Shown here: piece after piece, positions 11,301 to 17,900 of the stretch
How positions within the stretch are numbered: position 1 is the first letter of the stretch
Layout of the letters: each line of letters starts with the position of its first letter
NCBI GenBank assembly: GCA_030431475.1
Contig: JAUIJD010000010.1
Location: forward strand, 40,103-104,102
DNA: 64,000 nucleotides
From: Verrucomicrobiia bacterium
GTDB lineage: Bacteria > Verrucomicrobiota > Verrucomicrobiia > Verrucomicrobiales > Akkermansiaceae
Direction: 5' to 3'
Program-made: the position numbers and the translations under genes
The notes under the pieces: generated by a model
What the model was told of the DNA's origin: nothing
What the model saw: the letters and a program-made list of their open reading frames with translations, nothing else
Database searches by the model: none

Positions 11301-11742
11301 CGCGGCCGACGGCGACGGCGACGGTCTGGACAATGCCGGCGAGTTCGCCTGGCAGACCGATCCCGCCGATCCGGACAGCGACGGCGACGGGCTGTCGGAC
11401 GGGGAGGAAGTGAACGATCATTCGACCGATCCGACACGCCTCGATAGCGACGCCGACGGGGACCCGGACGGCGTCGAGGTACTCGAGACGGGGCTCGACC
11501 CGAACGATGCGTCGCGGGTGTTCCGCCTGCGGATCGTGTCGCGGGGAGCGGGCGGCGAAACGATCGAATGGCCCTCGGCGCCGGGCCGGGTCTACGACGT
11601 CTGGAGATCGCCCGACCTCACGGCCTGGACCCGGGTCGAGGAGGGCCTTCCCCCGTCGGGAACAGGAACGACCTCGGCCACGCTGCCGGCCGGGCCGGAG
11701 AGCGTGGGGTTCTACCGGGTGGAAGTACGCCCGGATCCGTAG
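2281..11742 (+). CDS. Giant secreted protein: BNR-like propeller, thrombospondin type 3 arrays, jelly-roll and FG-GAP domains
   Basis: Up to 3153 residues. A hydrophobic stretch at about residues 56-70 (WLASWVLSVLPASG) after an Arg-rich region looks like a signal peptide. Residues ~84-400 hold repeats of the type GTIHVAYRDD, a BNR/sialidase-like propeller. Then come long arrays of acidic repeats DSDDDGLTDGEE..GTDP, typical of thrombospondin type 3 calcium-binding repeats. They are interrupted by five MAM-like jelly-roll domains at about residues 601-737, 1261-1395, 1602-1744, 2050-2185 and 2850-2972. Residues ~2420-2780 carry FG-GAP/VCBS repeats (DYDGDGDDDLV, IYRNDGG). The end (3080-3153) is a beta-rich module with YDVWRSPDL and FYRVEV. 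Probable extracellular, calcium-stiffened surface or adhesion protein. ATG 2281 lies inside a repeated leader; ATG 2365 in the same frame is an alternative start. Confidence 0.85.
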   Translation: MKAESGFGPFACVPGGPSGNGCRRAAVAMVGRRCGRRGRRRGRGCRGRGWRWLASWVLSVLPASGTLWTEEWVDASPDAGFSCDLEVEADGTIHVAYRDDGDEDMEYAQRSPADVWTLETVDAADDAGSFATLALASDGTPHVAYYRNFFFFTDAWELRHAARSGGSWSVQTAHSGLGFGAFASLALDPSDQAMIAFRDFVTVEEARFTRWNGFTWSDELLANSGTPGVGISVAVDATGQPHVAYVVDSTGTLVHRSHDGSSWSLVSSGIVDASGVLGEKTCVAVHNGTVHLLYSDTTGLRHAWGTPGAWSNELIDGGLIEGDSPSLVLDGSGVPHISYIEDWTLRWGFKDGATWQTEAIDPDFEGVPQLSTAIALDSSGNPQLVCRMYDDVAGTGGLLHLTATPDADDDGMADDWEVAHGLDPGDPDDASENPDGDGFDNIDEFLAGTDPHDEDSDDDGLWDDEEASPWYGIGTDPNDPDSDDDGLPDGWEDDHGLDPLSDTGPDGADGNPDGDAFTNLQELGYGISPSNHDGTAGDDMDGDGLTNAGELAEGTHPYQWDSDGDRLGDGDEVGSHGTDPLDPDSDDDGLPDSAEIGYHVFWDSFEETSIGDAWIQGGDLPWQIDATTANHDFQSARSGAIGDSQTSEMELEVELLGAGRVDFRYRTSTEAGHDALRFSVDAASPTSYSGSIDWNFAGQSLAAGTHTLRWVYEKDAAGSDGDDAVWVDGVYVGVEATGTSPNDPDSDDDGLTDGAELLSHGTDPMDDDSDDDGLLDGTEINQHLTDPLDSDSDDDGRTDAEEVNGPVTSDPNDDDSDDDGMPDGWEVDHSLDPNQGDATDDPDGDGLDNAGEFAADTDPQNDDTDADGMTDGWEVAHLLDPKVDDGGLDPDSDDLDNAGEFTAGTDPHDADTDADGMTDGWEVTHLLDPKVDDSSLDPDSDDLDNGGEFVADTDPHDDDSDDDGMTDGWEVGHSLDPKLDDSALDPDSDDLNNAGEFTADTDPHDADSDNDGMTDGWEVTHLLDPKLDDSALDPDSDDLDNNGEFTANTDPNDPDSDDDGMTDGWEIGNALDPMTNDGGLDPDSDNLDNTGEFTAGTDPHDDDSDDDGRLDGEEVNGPVTSDPNDADTDDDLLNDFDEVDQHGTDPNLADTDDDGLDDWAEVNTHPSDPTDPDSDDDGLDDGEEILTWLTDPLDPDGDDDGLLDGEEVAEGTDFNDPDSDDDGLLDGAEVNDWATDPNLADTDSDGLNDSRETTGVTVLSDSFESGALADPPWTNMGGVAWQVDTIDASEGTHSCGLALPDPNTVGLLKLTGQLDEPGELRFSLSLETEQYEDFVLRNLTTAGELVRLSGIAPAWQTITQPLAQGPVSLRFEYQRFGGGTPGWVRIDDVQLRIPSSNTDPNDDDSDDDGVTDGQEIADGTDPNDPDADGDGLNDGEEKAAGSDPADPDSDDDGLTDGAEVHTHGSSPILEDTDSDGMPDPYEVANDLDPATDDTGGDADADGASNGQEHAEGTDPNDPDSDDDGVDDGPELNTYLSDPLDTDSDDDTLGDGQEVNDYGTSPTDPDSDGDGLRDDDEINQHGTDPLDDDSDDDGLDDQTEVTWTDEWSDGFEGGVGSPDWVLSGSPGTPTPGWYAQTQEASSGQRSATNNSLFINRWVAMETTRTTVAGNVKFMRKIGAAAHGTLVFLVDGDAKGMWAIPTDWVEVSVPITAGTHVFRWEYLSGGYESCFAGEVWVDDVRIPIPLPLDPLDNDTDHDGLGDGAEVSIHGSNPHLVDTDGDGLDDGIEVGTHLTLPDDPDTDGDGLPDGWEVGFGLDPLVTTGDDGADGDPDGDLVSNLGEYEAGSNPTLGDSDGDGLTDEEEIGTHGTDPADADSDDDGLTDGEEVNEHGTEPLDADSDDDGLLDGAEIDTHGTDPLDADSDDDGLNDQPEVTTYGTDPNHPDHDGDGLLDGAEVFSHGTDPKSADTDSDGMDDFYEVQHSLDPNSDDTGSDPDGDNLPNGDEYAAQTDPNHADSDGDGLNDGEEVILHHTDPLDDDSDDDGLSDGRETVPLVAYRHDFETVLTPAGWTSGGHWAWGLSSEAAEGSQAGRSGLIDHLEFSWLKFEQTVEPGSIRFRVKTDSQEFFDELEFRIDGSTEGSWSGDTAWSEVSFPIEAGAREFVWRYEKNGSIDGGDDRAWIDLVEIIADPVGTDPLDADSDDDGLSDLAEFGTHGTDPLDADSDDDGLTDGDEITTGTLPLDPDTDSDTLPDGWEVDHELDPLVSTGEHGATGDPDGDTLDNAAELANGCHPRWADTDGDLLLDNAEVNDHGTDPGDFDSDDDGLGDGLEVDRYGTLANDPDSDGDGLLDGWEVENGLDPLVATGDDGAAGDPDGDGKDNATEQAADTPAQEPERFMPINEAMTLASCGSTPPSYTFFQRRSDGDVSLFDFNDDGLADFTVTGPQAGSDNNGKPLMIYRSGGAGSFAEWLWSSESPSVLAWGDADGDGHKDLLITGGSTRVLLYHEDVSLCSGGSPFVATDFGLPATSLGDAAWADYDGDGDDDLVLLGVSENNPPDLAFATRIYRNDGGGTFTDISAGLVGLSRGEAAWVDIDNDGDLDLAVCGVNDLLVEGQPVSSRHTRIYRNDGGDTFTDIGAGLIGLWNACLAWSDVNGDGLPDLAAAGHDSNAIPTSRIYMNQGGGTFSPLAWQPAGVAFGDLAWIDHDLDGDQDLLVAGQGASGRTVTLYRNSGGSFSEVDSGLPAVSDGSLDTGDFDNDGWPDVAVMGSLPSSPWAITDIYRNHGDDLLDPDGDGLPNWREVLFGTDPNDADSDDDGLHDGLEALAERDAGVESFGSGTPAGPSPRSKEPTSLVPDWTTLGDEWWTIDSTPPAWDGTTSARSGVVADNQSSELRHVRTVDAGRIEFALRVHSERGSDGLRFLIDGVPQGEWSGHVAWTEVSFPITAGEHTFAWVYAKDGAGTAGEDAAWIDGVRFLADGTGTDPNDPDSDGDGAADGWELDFGLDPLATADGAADGDGDGLDNAGEFAWQTDPADPDSDGDGLSDGEEVNDHSTDPTRLDSDADGDPDGVEVLETGLDPNDASRVFRLRIVSRGAGGETIEWPSAPGRVYDVWRSPDLTAWTRVEEGLPPSGTGTTSATLPAGPESVGFYRVEVRPDP

Positions 11743-11754
11743 ATCGCAATTGAA

Positions 11755-11938
11755 GCGCGGGTTTTCGCCGGATCCGCATAGCATGCGGGCTCGATTCCGC
11801 GGGAAGCTCGTAGTCGAAGGAAAAGGCGATGAAGGCGGAGAACGGGTTCGGCCCGTCCGTTGGCATGCCCGGGGCGCATCTCCGGAACGGGTGGCGACGG
11901 ACGGTGGATGGAAATGTGGGGCGGCGATGCGGCCGCCG
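11755..11938 (+). repeat. Repeated leader element, copy B (possible structured RNA)
   Basis: Second copy of the element at 2211-2390. The hairpin CCGCAT-AGC-ATGCGG replaces the different hairpin at the same place in copy A. The candidate long-range stem here is CCGTCCGT (11853-11860) with ACGGACGG (11897-11904). The local hairpin ACGGG-TTCGG-CCCGT uses part of the same 5' strand, so the two foldings exclude each other. The final 23 bp are identical in both copies and contain GGCGGC-GATGCG-GCCGCC, another hairpin. The element spans the predicted start of the following gene. Alternative view: a dispersed repeat without RNA function. Confidence 0.5.
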
Positions 11939-14900
11939 GAGCGCTTGGAGCAAGCGGACGTGGGGCCTGTCGGTGGCGGTCGTCGCGGCGTGGGGGACCT
12001 GCGTGGCGGCCCTCGTCGATGACTTTGAAGCCGGGGGCGGCGGCTGGACCTTTACCGGCACGTGGGGCGTCGCCACCGAGTGCGTCCACTCTCCGAGCCA
12101 CGGCATCACCGATTCGCCCGGGAGCTACTATGACAATGGTACGGACAGCACGGCGACGATGGCGTCGGACGTCGATCTCTCGACTTCGCTGCGGCCGGTG
12201 CTTTCCTTCTGGCACGAGCATTCGCTCGAGGCGGGCTACGACTTCGGCCGGGTGGAGGTCTCGACCGATGGCGGCGCGAGCTGGAGCGATCCACCGCTGG
12301 CGAGCTACACCGGGGAGTCGGGTCCGATGGCGCGGCAGCAGCTCGACCTGTCGGCCTACGCCGGCGAGGCCACGGTGAGGGTCCGCTTCCGCCTGGTGAC
12401 GGACGGCTCGGTGGTGCGCGACGGCTGGGCGATCGACGACGTGGTGATCGACGACGCGCCGGCTCCGGTGACGCTGGCGACGCCGACCGGCGGCGACCTC
12501 GGCCGGAATCACGTCGACCTCTCGTGGGGTGCGGCGGGCGGCGACTTCGCGGCCTACGTCGTGCTGCGTTCGACGTCGTCGGGATTCTCCACCGACGACG
12601 CGACCGTGCTCGCGAGGATCGAATCGGGGGGCACGACCACCTGGACCGACATCACGGCCAACCCGAAGACGGGCTACCACTACCGGGTGCTGGTGGAAGG
12701 TGCTTCCGGGCTGGTCAGCGAAAGCAACGAGGTGAGTGCGACGACGCTCGCCGGGATGGACTTTCCCTTTCTCGACGATGGCGAAGGGGGCGGCGGCACC
12801 TGGGTGGCGGACGCTCCGTGGGGGCTGAGTGGCGAAGAGGCCTACCGTGGCGGTGCGGCTTGGGCGGACTCGCCGGGCGGCGACTACGCGGACGGCATCG
12901 CGGGCCAGTCGCTGACGCTTGCCGCTCCCGTGGATCTGAGCGGCAGCAGCGCGCCGGCCTTGTGCTTCGCGCACAAGCTGGTGCTGGGGAGCGGCGATGC
13001 GGCGCTGGTCGAGGTCTCGACGGACGACGGCAGTTCCTGGACGCCACTGGCGTCCTACAACCCCGGCTCGGCCCCGGCCGACTGGCAGCCGGTGAGGGTC
13101 GGGCTTTCGGGCTACCGGGAGCCGTCGGTGCTGGTGCGATTCCGCCTCACGACCGACAGCTCGAACACGGCCGATGGCTGGCACCTCGATGACATTTCCA
13201 TCGCGGAGTCCCCGGCGCCGGTGGCCGCACCCCTGGGCAGCGAGGTGACCTCGTCCTCGGCGAGGGTGACGTGGACGGCGAGCGGGCATCCCCAGGTGAC
13301 CGGCTACGTGGTTTGTCGTACTTCTTCGGGAGAGGCGGGCCTGGACGATCTCGTCGCGGAGCTTCCGTCCTCGGCGGGCACCAGTCATGTCGATGGCGGC
13401 CTCGTTCTCAACACGGACTATTCCTATCGGGTGTTCGCGGTGACGAGCTACCGGACGTACTCGGAGCCGTCGGCCTACGCGCTTGCCATCCATACCCTGA
13501 GCAATCCGGCGCCGTGGTCGGAGGGCTTCGAGGGGGTGCTGGACAACTGGGTGACCGGCGGCAACAGCGGGACCAACGACTGGGCGTCCTCGGCCGAGGC
13601 CGCGCAGGCCGGGGCGGCCTGCCTGGCCGACACGCCGGGCACGAGCTACAGCCCCGGCGACGACACCTGGATCGACACCTCGGTGGACCTGACGGGCACC
13701 GAGTGGCCGGTGCTGAGCTTCCATGACCGCCTCGACCTCGGCACGGGCGACTGGGTGCGGCTGGAAGTGAGCGCCCCGGGCAAGCCGACGCGGCACATGT
13801 ACGGGTGCTTCGAGGGTGGCCACGCGGATTGGCGCGAGCAGCGGATCGACCTCTCGGAGTGGAAGGGCTCGGATCAGGTGAAGCTGCGGTTCCGCCTGGC
13901 GGCCGATGGTGATGCCAGCGTGGGCAGCGGTTGGTTGCTCGACTCGATGGACGTTTCGGAAAACCCGGACCGCGCGGTGGCGGCGGTGCTGCCGGTGACC
14001 GAGGACTTCGAGGGAGACCTGCAGGGGACTTGGCTGGCCAGCGGCTGGTATTCGGCGCCCGACGCGCAGTCGGTGGACGGCGTGGCCTCGGGCCGGGTGA
14101 GTGACAGCGACCGGATGCGCGACGTGTGGCACGGGCTCACGCTTTCCAAGCCGGTGACGCTGGGCCCGGCGGTGCAGGCGACCTACTGGGTGCGGGGCGA
14201 GCTGGCGAGCTACTCGTATTTCCGTCTGCAGTACTCGGAGGACGACGGGGCGAGCTGGCCGGAGGTCGGTGCGGTGAACCTGAACTACGGGACGAACCTC
14301 GGGGAGTTCACGCGGTATCAGGCGGACCTGTCGGGCCTGGCGGGGAAGACGGTGCGGCTGCGTCTGCACCTGAGCGCGGACACGCGGGCACCGACGGCGA
14401 GCATCCGGGTGGACAAGTTCACCCTGGACGACATGCCGGCGGCGGTGAGCCTCGACTCGGCGACGCCGTCGCTGCGATCGATCGACCTGGGCTGGAGCGA
14501 GACGCCGCTGGGCGGGGACTTCGTGCGCTACGAGCTGTGGCGCTCGACGAGCGCGAATGTGAGCGTGACCAATGGCGAGAAGATCTTCGAGACGACCGAT
14601 GCTCTGGAGACGGACTTCGAAGACACCGGCCTGAACATCGGCGGGACCTACTACTACCGGGTGTTCACGGTGGACGTGCGGGACACCTTCATTCCCTCCA
14701 ACGAGCTGGCGTCGACGACGGTTCCGGTGGTGCTGCCGTTCGTCGACGGGATGGAGGCGACGGACAACTGGGTGATCGGGAGCCACAACGCGAATGCGGC
14801 GGACTGGGGGATCTCGGCCGACTCGCCGCAGGAGGGCGGCGGTTGCATGGAGTCGAATCCCGGCGGCCACTACGGCCCGGCGACGGACAGCTACTTCGAG

Positions 14901-17900
14901 ACGGCGGTGGACCTGACGGGCACCGAATGGCCGGTGCTGAGCTTCCACGACCAGCTCGATCTCGGCGCGGCGGACTGGGTGCGGCTGGAGGTGAGCGCCA
15001 CGGGCAAGCCGACGCGGCACCTTTACGGGTGCTATGAAGGCGGCCACGCGGATTGGCGCGAGCAGCGGATCGACCTGTCGGAATGGAAGGGCTCGGACAA
15101 CGTGCGGCTGAGGTTCCGGCTGTGGTCGGACGACGCGCCGACGACGGGGACCGGCTGGCGGGTGGATGCGGTGAGTGTTTCGGAAAACCCGGACCGTGCG
15201 GTGGCGGCGGTGCTGCCGGTGACCGAGGACTTCGAAGGCGACCTGCAGGGGACTTGGCTGGCCAGCGGCTGGCACTCGGCGCCCGACGCGCAGTCGGTGG
15301 ACGGCGTGGCCTCGGGCCGGGTGAGTGACAGCGACCGGATGCGCGACGTGTGGCACGGACTGACGCTCACCAAGCCGGTGACGCTGGGCCCGGCGGTGCA
15401 GGCGACCTACTGGGTGCGGGGCGAGCTGGCCAGCTACTCGTACTTCCGTCTGCACTACTCGGAGGACGACGGGGCGAGCTGGCCGGAGGTCGGTGCGGTG
15501 AACCTGAACTACGGAACGAACCTCGGGGGGTTCACGCGGTATCAGGCGGACCTGTCGGGCCTGGCGGGGAAGACGGTGCGATTGCGTCTGCACGTGAGTG
15601 CGGACACGCGGGCACCGACGGCGAGCATCCGGGTGGACAAGTTTACCCTGGACGACATGCCGGCGGCGGTGAGCTTCGACTCGGCGACGCCGTCGTTGCG
15701 CTCGATCGACCTGGACTGGAGCGAGACGCCGCTGGGCGGGGACTTCGTGCGCTACGAGCTGTGGCGCTCGACGAGCGCGAATGTGAGCGTGACCAACGGC
15801 GAGAAGGTCTTCGAGACGACCAACGCGCTGGAGACCGACTTCGAGGACACCGGCCTGAACATCGGCGGGACCTATTACTACCGGGTGTTCACGGTGGACG
15901 TGCGGGACACCTTCATTCCCTCCAACGAGCTGGCGTCGACGACGGTTCCGGTGGTGCTGCCGTTCGCCGACGGGATGGAGGCGACGGACAACTGGGTGAT
16001 CGGGAGCCACAACGCGAATGCGGCGGACTGGGGGATCTCGGCCGACTCGCCGCAGGAGGGCGGCGGTTGCATGGAGTCGAATCCCGGCGGCCACTACGGC
16101 CCGGCGACGGACAGCTACTTCGAGACGGCGGTGGACCTGACGGGCACCGAATGGCCGGTGCTGAGCTTCCACGACCAGCTCGATCTCGGCGCGGCGGACT
16201 GGGTGCGGCTGGAGGTGAGCGCCACGGGCAAGCCGACGCGGCACCTTTACGGGTGCTATGAAGGCGGCCACGCGGATTGGCGCGAGCAGCGGATCGACCT
16301 GTCGGAATGGAAGGGCTCGGACAACGTGCGGCTGAGGTTCCGGCTGTGGTCGGACGACGCGCCGACGACGGGGACCGGCTGGCGGGTGGATGCGGTGAGT
16401 GTTTCGGAAAACCCGGACCGTGCGGTGGCGGCGGTGCTGCCGGTGACCGAGGACTTCGAAGGCGACCTGCAGGGGACTTGGCTGGCCAGCGGCTGGCACT
16501 CGGCGCCCGACGCGCAGTCGGTGGACGGCGTGGCCTCGGGCCGGGTGAGTGACAGCGACCGGATGCGCGACGTGTGGCATGGGCTCACGCTTTCCAAGCC
16601 GGTGACGCTGGGCCCGGCGGTGCAGGCGACCTACTGGGTGCGGGGCGAGCTGGCCAGCTACTCGTACTTCCGTCTGCAGTACTCGGAGGACGACGGGGCG
16701 AGCTGGCCGGAGGTCGGTGCGGTGAACCTGAACTACGGGACGAACCTCGGGGAGTTCACGAGGTATCAGGCGGACCTGTCGGGCCTGGCGGGGAAGACGG
16801 TGCGACTGCGCCTGCACGTGAGCGCGGACACGCGGGCACCGACGGCGAGCATCCGGGTGGAAAAGTTCACCCTGGACGACATGCCCCAGGCGGTGCTGGC
16901 CGAGCCGATCGACGACATCCAGCCGACTTCGTTGCGGCTCAACTGGCAGGCCTCGACGCTGCCGACCTTCGTTCGCTACCGGATCTACCGCAGCCTCGAC
17001 GCGAACGTGACCACCGCCTCGACCTTGCTGGCGGAGATCGACGAGGCGGGCACGGAGAGCTTCGCCGACACGGACCTGCAGACGCGCACGACCTACTACT
17101 ACCGCATCTTCGTCGTCGATGATCGCGACACCCACAGCCCGTCCGGCCTCGTGTCGGCGACCACGCTCGGGATCCCGTTGCCGATCGACGAGGACTTCGA
17201 GGGAGGGCTCGACGGCTGGACCACGACCGGCGAATGGCAGGCCTTTGCCGGGACCGGCCGCGGCGGCGGCGCGGCACTGGTCGATTCGCCGGGTGACTAC
17301 CAGGCCTCGACCACGACTCATGCGCAGTTCGCCGTCGATCCCCGCGGGATGGACTGGCCGGTGCTTCGCTTCTGGGACAAGCACGCCTTTGCCGGAGGCT
17401 CCTGGGGGGCGGTGGAGATCTCGACCAACGGCACCAACTGGGGCAACCGGCGCTACGGTGTCACCGGCATTCGCACCGAATGGCGCGAGCAGGCGATTGA
17501 CCTCTCGCCGTGGAAGGACGAGGAACGCCTGTTCATCCGTTTCATCCGGGGCACCGACACGAATCTCGCGGACGGCTGGACGATCGACGACCTGACCCTG
17601 ACCGACCACGTCGCCGCGCCCGACTACCCGGTGTGGGACGACGGCGGCGGCCTGCCGTGGCTCTCGGCCCGCTGGCAGAGCGTGACGGACGATCCCTACC
17701 AGGGGACCACCTGCCTCCACGACAGCCCCGAAGGCCGCTACGCTCCCAATGTGGCTCACCAGCTCGTGCTGGCGCATCCGCTGGACCTGACGTCGGCGGT
17801 CGATCCGAAGCTCACCCTGTTCCTCCGGGGACAGCTGCTGAGCTACTCGTATTTCCGGGTTCATGTCTCGACCGACGAGGGCCTGAACTGGACCGAGATC

